NCBI RefSeq assembly: GCF_036785885.1
Contig: NC_092330.1
Location: 11,318,525-11,382,524 of the forward strand
Direction of reading: 5' to 3'
From: Coffea arabica
Lineage: Eukaryota > Streptophyta > Magnoliopsida > Gentianales > Rubiaceae
Length of the DNA: 64,000 bases
The notes beneath the pieces are model-generated. The model ran no database searches, had not been told where the DNA came from, and saw only the letters and a list, made by a program, of their open reading frames with translations. Below are positions 1-11,274 of this stretch, in pieces (position 1 is the stretch's first letter; each line of letters begins with the position of its first letter). The translations under genes were made by a program, and so were the position numbers.

Positions 1-5
1 AAGAG

Positions 6-695
6 TTGGCCCAAATGGCACTAATGGCCGTTGGAGAAGATGAGGTAAGTTCTTATCACTCTTCTTGTGATGAAGATAATGAAGATGATGATGTGAAAAC
101 TCTTATGATTAAAATGCATAAAAGTTTGAAAAAATCTTATGCTAAAAATAAAGATTTGAAAACAAAAATAAATGATTTGTTGGAAGAAAACTCCAAACTT
201 TTTCAAGAAAACAAATGTTTGAGAATGGAAAATGATGATTTAAAAAATCAAAAAGGTGTTTTTGATTGCAAAAATAATTTGAAAAGGAAGTTGGAAGAGA
301 AAACAAAGTTTTATGAAAAAATGTTGGAGGAACAAAATTTGTTAAAGAAAAGAATTAATGACTTGAACGAGGTTCTCCAAAATGAAAAACAAAAGTTTTC
401 TCAAACAAAAGAAAGCAAATCTTTTCAAGGCACAAATAAGTTTGCTAAGAAAATTAGTTGCATTAAATCCACTTATGTGCAAAATACTTCTATCATGTGT
501 CACTTTTGTTGCCAATTTGGACACATGCAAAATGATTGCTATGTAAAGAAAAATATGAGAAAAGATATGAAATCCATGTGGATTGCTAGATCATGTTGTA
601 ATAACTCCCAAGGACCCTATTATGGTCTTGACTTGAAAAATAAAGGGGGAGTTTGTTTTTTGATTGATGCCAAAAGGGGGAGTAGGATTTATTGA
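6..695 (+). CDS. gag-like segment of the copia element (fossil)
   Basis: An open stretch of 229 residues that is part of the retroelement, not a host gene. Residues about 15-30 are acidic (EDNEDDD), residues about 35-135 are a lysine- and glutamate-rich coiled coil, and a CCHC zinc knuckle follows at about residues 164-177 (CHFC...GH....C). This order is typical of the C-terminal half of SIRE-type gag, which packages element RNA in the virus-like particle. Its N-terminal capsid part is not in the window, and it runs straight into the purine-rich 3' end of the element rather than into pol. It is a fossil piece. Confidence 0.6.
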   Translation: MAQMALMAVGEDEVSSYHSSCDEDNEDDDVKTLMIKMHKSLKKSYAKNKDLKTKINDLLEENSKLFQENKCLRMENDDLKNQKGVFDCKNNLKRKLEEKTKFYEKMLEEQNLLKKRINDLNEVLQNEKQKFSQTKESKSFQGTNKFAKKISCIKSTYVQNTSIMCHFCCQFGHMQNDCYVKKNMRKDMKSMWIARSCCNNSQGPYYGLDLKNKGGVCFLIDAKRGSRIY

Positions 696-796
696 AATTT
701 CTTTGCATGTTGGCACTTTCTAAGGGGGAGCTTTATTTGAACTTATTTGATAAAAGAAATCTTCATTTTGTTTGTCATCATCAAAAAGGGGGAGAT

Positions 797-1811
797 TGTT
801 GACCTTGGTCGATCAATCCTTGGTTTTGATGATTAACAAACCAAAATGTAGATTTGGTCTAATGTTTTTATGTGAGAAATTTGTTAGAATCAGGTTCAAT
901 GGTGTCAAGGAAAGAAAACCAACCAAATGAAGAAGCAAAATCAGGTCACTCATGTCGGACGGCCAAAAGGAAACTATCGGACGTCCGAAAGGATGAAGAA
1001 CATCAAGAAAGAAACTCTGTCGGACGCTCGTGAGGAAGCATCGGACGTCCGGAAGGATCGGACGCACGCCTCGGACGCACATCGATCGCATCGGACGTCC
1101 GAGAAATTTCGCAAAGATTTGATGACTCTCTGCCTACGTTCGGACGCAGGGTTCGGACGTCCGACAGGTGGTTCGGACGTCTGACAGGCACCTGTCGGAC
1201 GTCCGACAGGCCAACGGCTAGTTTTGACAGCAATTAATATTTGACCGTTGGAGAGTCTTTTGGAGCCATTTCTCACCTTCTATAAAAACCCCAAAGCACA
1301 AGAAGACTAGAGACTTTTGCCAACACAAAATACAAGCTTACAAGTGAGATTTTTGAGTAGAAAGATTCTTTGTTGGTTGTATAAGGGGTTGGGGAAGTTG
1401 GGTTGTGAGGTTGCTCAAGTGAAGGTTACTCTCTTGGAGTAGTAAAACCTTGGTGAAGGTGAACCAATCACTTGGAGTGGTAAAACCTTGGTGAAGGTTG
1501 CCTCATTTGTATAAAATAGTTCTTAATTGGGTGAGTGATCTTTCAAGTGTAGGTTGTTGAGGGTTAACTAGAATAGTTGTAAAACTCCTTGGCTCAACCA
1601 AAGAGTATTTGGGGTGAGGAAGGAGTGAGCCTTCACTTGTACATCTTGGTTAGCATCGCCATCAATTGAAGAGGCTATTGGTTTGATATTTGGTTTGCAT
1701 TTCTTATCTTTTCTCTTTAATTAAGTTTTCTTTATTGTGCTTAAATTTGATATATCTTTGTGCATCATTGTGAATTTGTTTGTACTCATTGGGTTGCACC
1801 GGGCTCTTACA
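797..1811 (+). repeat. copia 3' LTR
   Basis: A 1015-bp LTR beginning TGTTGACC straight after a polypurine tract and ending in CTCTTACA. A TATA box (TATAAAA, 1281-1287) marks the promoter, with a U3 of nearly 0.5 kb rich in a GGACGTCC palindrome. Two imperfect copies of a roughly 33-bp segment (TAGTAAAACCTTGGTGAAGG type) sit at about 1434-1500 downstream of the promoter. The 5' LTR is not in the window, so the target duplication cannot be checked. Confidence 0.65.
955..1210. promoter_or_regulatory. cluster of eleven TCGGACG motifs in the copia LTR U3
   Basis: TCGGACG occurs eleven times in 256 bp. Five occurrences are extended into the palindrome CGGACGTCCG. The core GACGTC is the C-box type of site bound by plant bZIP factors, and the cluster ends about 70 bp before the TATA box at 1281. 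An enhancer role is inferred from motif and position only. Confidence 0.5.
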
Positions 1812-1853
1812 GCATGAAACTAGGTATTTCCTTCTATCAAATTAGAGTAGACC

Positions 1854-2540
1854 TATTGGTTCTGGGCCAAAATAATCATATAAATAACAATAATTTCTCT
1901 AATCAAATTTAACAAAAATATGATACCTCAATATTGCATTAAAAAAGGCAAATAATTTGTAGGTGTAGGTTGACACATAGAGTAGGTTGCTCTTTTTAAA
2001 ACGATTCGTGCCGCTATAGAGTATCTTCCAATATAGTAAGTTTCAGCATGTCTCCTCTAAGATACAATAGCCCAGCTTATCTCATTGTAGTCTACTCCAA
2101 TCACACTATTGGAGTAGGACAGAAACCTCATATAACACCCTTCTTTACCCTATAAACTCCAATAGTAGTGAAGGAAAGAAAAGTAGAAGATTGTCCAAAA
2201 ATAGCAAAATATGTGTAAGACATGCTTGATATAAACCTCTATTTATAGGTTGAGAAATTAAGAGTATTAAAATACCAACATTAAGAATAATTAACATCTC
2301 ATATTTTCAGCTACAAATTTAAAAAAAACTAGATTCATTGTATAACGATAAAAATTCAGTAAAAGAATTTTGAATGATTGAATTTGTAGGGTACATAATT
2401 CAAGACAAAAATCTTGTTTTAAAGATATAAGTTACACTTTTGAATGATTGAATTTGTAGCTGAAAATTCATTAAAGAATTTGTAATTCATTGTGTTTGAA
2501 TTCAAAATAAACATGTGACTTTTTTTGAAAATATCCAACA
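1854..2540 (-). repeat. copia-like LTR, minus strand, 3' copy
   Basis: A 0.69-kb sequence matching 10554-11274 throughout. Read on the minus strand it begins TGTTGGATATTTT and ends near GGCCCAGAACCAA. A TATA box (TATAAATAGAGG) lies on the minus strand at 2236-2247. The bases just outside it (2541-2556) read AGTAGGAGAT on the minus strand, like the polypurine tract before a copia 3' LTR, which fixes orientation. By eye the two copies differ at roughly one base in eight, so the element is old. Confidence 0.55.
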
Positions 2541-3955
2541 ATCTCCTACTTATTTTAATAAAAAATATAATACTCAATACTCAACATTTAATAGGGCAAA
2601 GATTAAAAGTTCATGCATAATGAAGGTGACAATGCCTTCACACTTTCACTTAGTGTTCAGTAATTCCTGTACTAGAGTCAAAGTTAACTTGGCCTTTAAA
2701 CGATGACTACTTCAGGGCACATGGAATCGTATCACACATATGAACCTTTCAATGTTCTAAAGCAGGTTTTATAAGCCAGCACATTTATGACCTTGTGCTT
2801 TATCTCGATTTTTATGAGTGTTCTAGAGAATTGGAAGAATCTATTTAGGATGCTTCCATGACCACACTCATATAGATGAATCTATCCAAAATACTCCCAT
2901 GAGTTGATCCCACCCATAAGCACTACAGAACTTTTTAAGGGATTAAAAATCCCAACCTCACTTATCGTCATAGGATCACAAATGCACTTACACCATAGGG
3001 ATAGACAATTTAATAAAAGTAGTACATATTAATCAATCAAACCATTCTATGTTTCGTTTGTCTCCAATCTAGTTTTGGGATCTCTGATCCCTAAGTGGTT
3101 GTATCCTCATAGGTAAATTTTAACATATATTGGACTTTTGTCTTATCCCCGTCGATGTATATCATATCTTTGAGTCAATCAAGAGATTTTTTTCTTTACA
3201 CAAATAAAATAGTAAAGATATGATATTCTTGATATTTTTTTTCCAAATAACTCTCTTAGTGATTCAAATATATTGAACCAATCTTTTGGAGAGAAAATTT
3301 CTCATCCATTTATAATCGCCAAATAATATAGGCATATATTTGCTCACATCAAGTGAAGTCACATTATTTAACTCATGGGATTTTTGCTTTTGCAAAAGTA
3401 CCATAAAGGTATTTCAAGTACCATCACATTAAGCCCCACTTCTTCTTGATTACCAATATGCACTGCCCAAAACAGGTTAAGAAACACCGAGCATGACAAA
3501 TATCATACTCCAATGTATTTTTTCTGATTCATGAGCTGAGGAGATAATTAGATATTTTTTTCATTTTGATATATACATGGAAACAGTCATGTGATTATTC
3601 CTTTTTTTTTTTTCAATCTCTTCCCTTAGACTATACATAATTTTGAGTAAAGAATATAGAATAATAGACTATGCAACATTCTCCACAAAAAGAAATGTAG
3701 CATTTATCTGATAAAATGCTGATAGTTTTACATCAATTTGCACGAGGTCTACAAGGGTTAAAAAAAATTTGACTATGTGCAAGGAATGAATAGGAAGAAA
3801 GATGTCAATGCACTTTCTTATAACTTATAAAAGTAGAAGACAAAACTAGAAAATTTTAAAGCCCCACTATTTAAACATAACTTGAACCCTCATAATTGCA
3901 GATTTCTTAATACATCTTGAGACCACTATTTTTAAGACAATAACTAGGCACATGT
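2541..3955 (-). mobile_element. internal part of the minus-strand copia-like element, left piece
   Basis: About 1.4 kb between the 3' LTR at 1854-2540 and the gypsy LTR inserted at 3956. It continues at 10132-10553 on the far side of that insertion. No retroviral-type coding domain is recognisable, so the element looks non-autonomous or heavily decayed. The AT-rich tracts and short open frames here look like chance. Confidence 0.4.
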
Positions 3956-6926
3956 TATGAGGACCCAAAAATTCTCTTATTTTTATCGTAATTTACTGGC
4001 TTATTTAATTACTTATTCACCTGTTTTCTCTGAATAATTTATTTCAACCATTTTAAGTCCATTTGTATGGAACAACATCTCCCTTATGTTTTTAAAATGT
4101 TTCGTCAAAAAAATTTATTTTTTGAAGACTTGTTTAGTGAGGAATGACGAGTACATGCTTTTCGAGGCAAAATTCAATTCGAGAGTGCAATAATTTTGGA
4201 GAATTAAGAATGATCAATAGTAGACTAAAAAAAGTTAATTGAGAGATTAGATATGAGCGAGTAAAATTAAGCTTATACCGTGCGCGCGTCGAAAGATTCC
4301 CGAAAGTCGCGCCAGTACAAACTAATTGGGGATTTGAGGAATTAATACTAGACTTGTGTGAGGACTCATGTTTTTATTTGTAAGATAACTATTTTTATGG
4401 TTAATTACCTTAATATTAGTTACTTATATTATCGCTACAAGAATTTCATTTAGGTTTCGCTTTAACGTGCGCAAATCAGAAGTTTGCGTATATCGAGCCG
4501 GAATAGTTAAATGGAGATTTAAGAAATTTATTCTAGACTACTAAGAGTGAATAATTATAATGTTAAAGGAAGTACATTAGAGGTTTAGTGCACAAGTGAA
4601 GCAAACCCCAGAGAAAACGGACACGAAACGCGCGTGCGCGACACTATTTGTAGTTGACTTTTGGACAAAACTTTGGCCCCAAGTCTTTGAACTTCCAAGA
4701 GAAGCTTCATTCACCAGATTTCTCTCTCTCTCCTCACTCTTAGCTTGGCCGAAGTACACAAGGAAGAAGAAGGAGAAAACCCAACTTCACCTTGCACCAT
4801 TCTTGCTCCAATCTTGCCCCAAAAACACCATCCAACTTCTAACTACTTGGAGATTCACCTTGGCTTGGAGGAGGAGGTCTTCCAGCCGAGTTTCTTGGAG
4901 CTTTTGGTGACCAAAATTTCTGGTTTTTCATCATCTAAGAGGTAGTAATCATCCAACCGTCTAACCTTGGCTTTAGTGGGTTAATCTTTGCTAGGAAGCT
5001 TGTAGCTTCATTGTTATTGTTGTTGTTTGGTTTTAAATGGTTGGATTGGGCTCTATGAAATCCCACCTTGATGATATAGGACTGATATGATGATGATAAG
5101 TGTTGTTTGTGTTAATTATGTGATAAACAAGATGAGATTTGTTGGAAGTGGTAGGAAAACCGAAGGGATTGCATGGGGAAAATCTGACCGAATCTGCCCT
5201 GTTTTTCTCGAAGTTTTGATTCAAATTTTTGTTGCTCAAATGACCTTGAAACTGATATAGATATGTTGTATAGGATGTGTGGAAAGTTTCCACCAAAAAT
5301 CATGTGAATTGGTTGAGTAAAAGTTGGAATTTCGAAATTTTAGAAATCTGGAAAACTGTGTTCAGGTGGTCTGGACAGAGCATCTTTGAATGATCATAAC
5401 TCTCTGCTTAGATATCGAAATCAAGTGCCGTTTGTGGCATTTGAAACTAGACATCCATAGTTTTATAACGGTGTATCATGAACTTTCTAATTCGAAGTGA
5501 GTCATCTGTAGTGACTGATCAAATTTGGCTGCCCTGTTCTATCAGTGCAATCGAGAAAATTGTAGAAGCTGCAACTTGTGGCTCCATTTTCTCTTATTTG
5601 CAAACTGAATTTCAAAACAACTCCTTCTGATGAAATGTAGACTTTTGAATGTAGTTTCCAATGCCACCAATCATGCCTAATTTTGAAGTTGAATTGAGTG
5701 AGATGTGGTTTTATTACCGAACTGTACCAAATCTGGAAAACTCTAATTTTGGCTAGCCGAATGGCCTAGCTTGACTTGGGACTTGTTGTTTTGAAAATTC
5801 TGATGTCAATCACCTACCAAATGTATATTAGATGTTTCTTGGACCTTGGTTTCACAAATGAGCCAGATTTGAGTTGATTTCATTGGGCAAAATGTTGAAA
5901 AAGAAAACGGAAGCAAGAAAACAGATTTGCCTTGGAAATTCCTTAAACTTTGGCAGTTTTGTTAACTACCTTCCCGTACGAATTTTCAAATGAAATTTGA
6001 TAGAGAAATAACCCTCATATGGAAGTTTTATTGTACCAATTTTGATGTCATTCTAAGATCATTTCGATATACAAATGATGTGCCAAATTTGTTCTTCCAA
6101 ATCTGGAAAATGTTCAATTAGTCCTTATTTTTAGCTAACTTTTGAGCTGCTATATCTTGACACTCAAAACTCTGATTCTAGTTCCATTTATTGTGTTTAA
6201 AACTTTGATTGGAACTCTAATAGTTCTGTGAATTTTATAGGCTAGTTCACTTTCTGTGAATTTTGCCGAATTTCCAAAGTTTGCCGAAAACCAAGATCTA
6301 AACTGTCTTGTAGTGCGAATCAGTCACTTTAAGCTGAAATTTGAGTGTTTTCTATTTAGAATCTTGGAAAAGTGTCTTCTAAGAACTTTTAGTACTTTAA
6401 ACTAGTTTCCAACGGCGCCAAGTTTTCCAATTTTGGACCTACAGAGTGTAAGATATGATTTTTCAAATATTGCTCTTTAAAACTGAAATTTTTGAACTTG
6501 AAGGGAATTGAGTTTTTAGAAACTCTTCGCTACCCTTTGATATTGAATGACCATTTTAGACTTGATTTCTTGAGGGAAAACAGTTTTTCCTTGTATTATT
6601 AAACCCCACTTTTGAGCCTCAATTTACGAGTAATTAAGGCTCTCTTTCATGATATTTTCATAGATTGTACAAGTGTACAATCTCCCTTGTTAACTAGGGG
6701 TTTATAAGTGATAGTGCGTAATTGTAAATTATTATTTCCCCAGGCACTCAAAGGGACCTTCAAGAGGATCTTACAGTGGACGCCTAAACCCTCAATTGGG
6801 CACTACTTTCTTGTTTTTGATTGGTGAATGTCAAGTGTGTGAATAAGTGTTACGTGCTTAATTGTTATTAGTGATTAAGTATTTTGAAAATGCCGAGTCG
6901 AGTGTATACTTTATCGCACTCGTTCT

Positions 6927-7140
6927 CATTTAAGTGAAGCGTATTTGAATTACTTAAAGTGAATTACTTGAAGTGAATTACGTGAAATGACTATTTAAGT
7001 GAAGTGTATTTGAATTACTTAAAGTAAATTACTTGAAGTGAATTACGTGAAGTGAATATTTAAGTGAAGTGTATTTGAATTACTTAAAGTGAATTACTTG
7101 AAGTGAATTACATGAAGTGAATATTTAAGTGAAGTGTTTA
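6927..7140 (+). repeat. 65-bp tandem repeat inside the gypsy LTR
   Basis: Three full copies start at 6927, 6992 and 7057 with a partial fourth from 7122. The unit begins TATTTAAGTGAAGTG and is itself made of shorter AAGTGAATTAC modules. Copies differ at only a few bases. The block lies just downstream of a conserved hairpin (6899-6922). Confidence 0.85.
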
Positions 7141-7747
7141 AGTGATTATTTATGCTATGATTGCATAAGTCGATTGGAGTGAATCTCCTCAACTCTGAGT
7201 GATAATAACGGGGACGCCCAAATCTCATCGGCCGACCTTGCAACTCGAGTCGGCATGGGCTTAGTCGAGAAGCTTGGTGAGCCATGGGAAAAGCGTATAA
7301 GCGTGATCTATTGGACAGATCTTGCTTGGTATACTCGAGTAGTATCGCCTTCTATAAAAGAAGAGCGGGCTCGGCGCTGGGGTATGTAATGGTGAATGGG
7401 GAACTAGTAAGTGAAGTTTCTACGGACTAAATACCGACCCGGTTGACGAAGTGTCATCACGGGGAGGTAATTGATCGAGCATTGGCAAAGCAAGTGGAAT
7501 TTAGCTCTTGAGAGCTTCCATATCCTTGAATTGTTTCTGTTTACTTTTCTCACTCGAATTGTTAATTTCCTGAATACTACTGTTTCATTTGCTAAATTGT
7601 GATTGCTACTTGGATTACATGCTTGCATGTGTGTTTCTTGGCCTCACTGAGGCTCATCCCATTAGTTTGTTTTACTTAACAGGTTGGATGGGAAGATTTT
7701 GGAAATGCCGACTAGGTTATACTTTTGATTGGAATCTTGGTTGTAAA

Positions 7748-9893
7748 TGTGAGACCCCGTAATTTTCTCATTTTCTGGGTTTTATTCTATTTAATGGCAT
7801 ATTTTTCTGCATTTTCTTTATTAGGAAAATTTCTAGATAATTTTTATGAGTAAATATTCTTTTTTAGATGATTTTCTAGTATCGGTTAGTTTTCGAGAAA
7901 TTAAGAGCGTATATTGGACGTGGAACCCGCTAGTGCGGAAAGTTCGGTAAATTCGGCCAATTAGGTTAAGTTTTGTATACTGGGATTAATTTGCTAGATG
8001 TTAAGAGATAATTAGAGGTTGCTTAGATGGTTAATGATAGAGAGACAAATGGATAAGTGTTAAACTTACAAGGTGCCACGTGTCGCTTTTTCATTCGAGC
8101 TTGGACTTTAACCATTATTTTTTACCTTTACTAATACTCAATTTTGACCCAAAAATCACCCAATTTTGCAAGCCTTTGGCCGACTCTCTCTCTCTCAAGA
8201 AGACAAGAAAAGAAAACTCTCAACCTTTTGCTTCTAATCTGCCTTTTGTTTTCTAACCTAAACGTCATTTCCGTACTTATTATTAGCTTGATTTTTGTCC
8301 TTGTATTGTCTTGAGTCTATTGAACGGCTATTGAAATTAAATTGTTGTGTGTGTACCTTTGGATTTGAATGAAAAAATAATGAAGCCATAAATGGTTGGA
8401 AATAGGAAAATACAAAGGGCGTGCTGCCCAAATTTTCGCTCGAGGGCTAAGTTTCTATTTGAACTTGTATATTTTTCGTTTGGCAAATACTATGACCGTT
8501 TTCCATCTTAAAACATGATACCTTTTCCATTTGAACCTTCAAATGTTTATTTACTACTTCATACCAAAATATAGAGGTATGACCTAAGGTTTTCTCAGTC
8601 AAGACATGTAGGCCATAATACCTACTTGAATGTATATTGATTTTGAACCACATAAACGATTCCGAAAAATAATATTTCTAAGCCTATCTAGTTGGATTCC
8701 GACTTGACTGTGATTCAAGTGTTTTCCATTGGAACTATTATAACCCTCTGAGTTTGGTTTATGACACCCTAGTTATTTCCGTCCACAGATTCAAATGGTT
8801 TTTTTTTTTCACTTTAAAGTCACCTTTATCCGTTTTACTCGTAACTAGTCGAGTTCCTTGATTCCACTTACTTATTTTGCTAGATAAATTGTAATATTCT
8901 TCTCGTTGAATCATAGGTTTTCTCGGTGACCGAGGGTAAGATCCGATAGGACATTTTGGACGTTATTTTGCATAATTCGGTGAGTGTTCCTTGTTTGCTA
9001 TATTTTCTTGACTTCATGACTTGTATTATTGTTTGATAACGTGTTAAGTGCTTTCAATGATTTTCAAAACAAGTTTTCTAGGCGGGTGTGTACTTTATTG
9101 CACCCAACCTAAATAAATGTGAAATTTTCAAAGATTGAATGATTGGAACGTTACTTGTGCATGAATATAAGTCTTTTGGTTGAACTGGGCCCTGCCCTTT
9201 GTTATCGATCGACTCGAGCCAGAAGCAGACTCGGTCGGGCGATTTGGTGACCTGGGTGAACGTTTGGTATACTCGAGTATTACCTTGTAGGTTGGTGAAG
9301 GTTGGTGAAGCCTGGCCAATGTCCAGGAAGGGTTGAATGAAATGAACGAACGAACGAACGAGGGTTTTATTGATAAATGAAAAATGCATTTTCAAACGAA
9401 TGAAGGAATAAGGGGAATGACAGGAGAACGAACGAATGAACGAACGTATCCTTTTCATGTGTGACTTATTGTAAATATGGTAAATGTTTCTTGACTTATT
9501 GTTTGATTTATGGCTTGATCCTATGTTCGGAACCTTACTGAGCTTTTAGCTCATTCCTTTAGTTTTGTTTTCCTTAACAGGGGAAGGCGAGCAGGGGCGA
9601 GAGCTCTGTATCGACTGGTTGGGTCTAGTTTTGGTTTTGTTTTGGTTCTCGCCCTAGTGCTTGGCACGGGTTGGTTGTATGGTGACTTGAGAACTTTTGT
9701 ATTCTCAACGGTTGTACTTCTTTCTGAGATAGCAATGTATATAAGTTTTGTTTTAAGTTTTGGATCTTCGTTTTGCTGTTTCTTGTGGTTCTATTTCCGA
9801 TTTGTGTGAGTGAACGACTGAGTCCCGGCGAGAGCTGGGCAGGCGGTCCACTGAACCCTCTGGTTCGCCTAAGGGGAAAGTGGGGCTGTCACA
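7748..9893 (+). mobile_element. nested solo LTR, Tekay-like gypsy
   Basis: A 2146-bp LTR beginning TGTGAGACCCC and ending GGGGCTGTCACA, with a perfect 5-bp target duplication GTAAA at 7743-7747 and 9894-9898. It lies inside the older solo LTR 3956-10126. The start is closest to the LTR at 23314 (TGTGAGACCCC), and the end carries the AGGCG...CGCCT stem common to these families. Short GAAC tetranucleotide runs occur at about 9340-9450. Confidence 0.8.
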
Positions 9894-10131
9894 GTAAATG
9901 TTTAGTTGACTTTTAATGGTTGTATTTTGGGACTTGATGTATCTTTTGAGAACAAAATGTAAGATTTGGATATTCAGTTAAGGAAGCGACTTTTCTTCCT
10001 TTAGACTTGTATTATTTGGTATGTATCGTTAAATTTGAATTGAATTGTCTTGAGTCCTGGCGAGAACTGGGCAGGTGTCCCACGGATACTCTTGGGTTCG
10101 CCCTTGGGAGAAGTGGGGGCATCACACATGT

Positions 10132-10553
10132 TATATAGACATTTCACGGAGTATATATTTATAACACTTGAGTTCAAGTAAGTGCACCAACTATTTTAAT
10201 CTTTTAACTATATCATTATAAGGCTGGTATGTTGTTCCTTTATACCATCAAATTGGCAATCAAAACAAAGGAAGTAGTCAAATACAAATCTAGTGACTTT
10301 GCTAAGTATGCCAGTACATGGCATTGAACACAAGAAATATTTTTCTGAACTTCAATTTCATGCAATTTTAGCATCTAACAAAATGCATTGCAGTTGGTAA
10401 ATTGATGGAATTTATCAATCAATTACTTAATTGATTGTTATCAACTCTCGTCATAATCACACAAGATACATATAAATTTATTTGATTAGCTGATAACTAA
10501 TTCAATGCCTACAAGTATAGCAGTTCAATAGAAGCATAAGATTGTCTTAAAAT
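10132..10553 (-). mobile_element. internal part of the minus-strand copia-like element, right piece
   Basis: The continuation of 2541-3955 after the inserted gypsy solo LTR and its duplicated CATGT. It runs up to the second LTR copy at 10554. No coding domain is seen, and no clear tRNA-primer site is visible next to the LTR end, so joining both LTR copies into one element is an inference from orientation, spacing and the nest. Confidence 0.35.
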
Positions 10554-11274
10554 TGTTGGTTCTGGGCCAAAATAATTATATAAGTAACAATATTTTTTCT
10601 AATTAAATTTAACAAAGAAATTAACAGAAATCTCATACCTTAATATTGCATAAAAAGTTGCAAATAATTTGTACCATAAAAGTTAGTTTGGCATGGGTTG
10701 AGGCACAGACAAAATCGCTCTCTTTAAAACAATTTGTGCCCCTACAGAGTATTCTCCAATGTAGTAGGTCTTTGTATGTTGCCTCCAAGATACAATAGCT
10801 CAGTTTATCTCACTGTAGTCTATTCTAATCTACACAATTGGAGTGAGATAGAAATCTCACATAATACCGTTCCTTGCCTTATCAATTCCAACAGTAGTGA
10901 GGGGAAGAAAAGTAGAAGATAGTTTAGAAATAGCAAAAATTGTGTAAGATTTGGTTGATAGATACCTCTATTTATAAATTGAGAAATTAGGAGTATTAAA
11001 ATATCAACATTAAGAGGAATTAATACCTCATATTTTCATCTACAAATTGAAAAGGTTTAGGTTCATTGTATAATGGTAAAAATTCATTAAATGAATTCAT
11101 AAACCTTATCATTACATAGGTTACACAATTCAAGACATAAATATCACTTTAAAAACATAAGTTACACTTTTGAATGATTGAATTTGTAGCTGAAAATTCA
11201 TTAAAGAATTTGTAATTTATTGTGTTTGAATTCAAAATAAACATGTGACATTTTTTATATTAAAATATCCAACA
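10554..11274 (-). repeat. copia-like LTR, minus strand, 5' copy
   Basis: A 721-bp copy of the repeat at 1854-2540 with clean TGTTGG...CCAACA inverted ends. The minus-strand TATA box is at 10965-10976. Outer flanks of the presumed element are AGACC (1849-1853) and AGAAA (11275-11279), matching at 3 of 5 bases, which neither proves nor excludes a decayed target duplication. Confidence 0.55.

Larger units (their letters stand above)
1..1811 (+). mobile_element. 3' end of a SIRE-like Ty1/copia LTR retrotransposon
   Basis: This is the right-hand end of a copia-type element that enters from outside the window. In order it holds a gag-like coding stretch, several AAGGGGGAG tracts of the kind that serve as polypurine tract in SIRE-like elements (the last at about 783-795), and a 3' LTR at 797-1811. 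No protease, integrase or reverse transcriptase is visible between the gag-like stretch and the LTR, so this is a broken or non-autonomous fossil. Assignment to copia rests on the gag style and tract context. The SIRE clade is an inference. Confidence 0.7.
3956..10126 (+). mobile_element. solo LTR of a Tekay-like gypsy element, split by another solo LTR
   Basis: The ends match those of the Tekay LTRs at 30409 and 39356: a GAGGACCC start, and a finish with GAGTCCTGGCGAGAACTGGG and a TCACA terminus. The 5-bp target duplication CATGT is present at 3951-3955 and 10127-10131. Without the nested LTR at 7748-9893 and its duplication it is about 4.0 kb. No primer site, polypurine tract or coding region accompanies it, as expected of a solo LTR left by recombination between the two LTRs of one element. 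It is clearly diverged from the Tekay LTRs and therefore older. Confidence 0.7.

Noticed and set aside
974-1276. Overlapping frames on both strands in the copia LTR
   Set aside because: Created by the repeated GC-rich palindrome, with Ser/Arg/Asp-rich low-complexity translations.
4596-4910. 104-codon plus-strand frame in the older solo LTR
   Set aside because: Within LTR leader sequence of a solo LTR and without domains; equivalent positions in sister LTRs are not open.
6927-7140. CRISPR-like direct repeats
   Set aside because: Contiguous minisatellite without spacers in a plant LTR.
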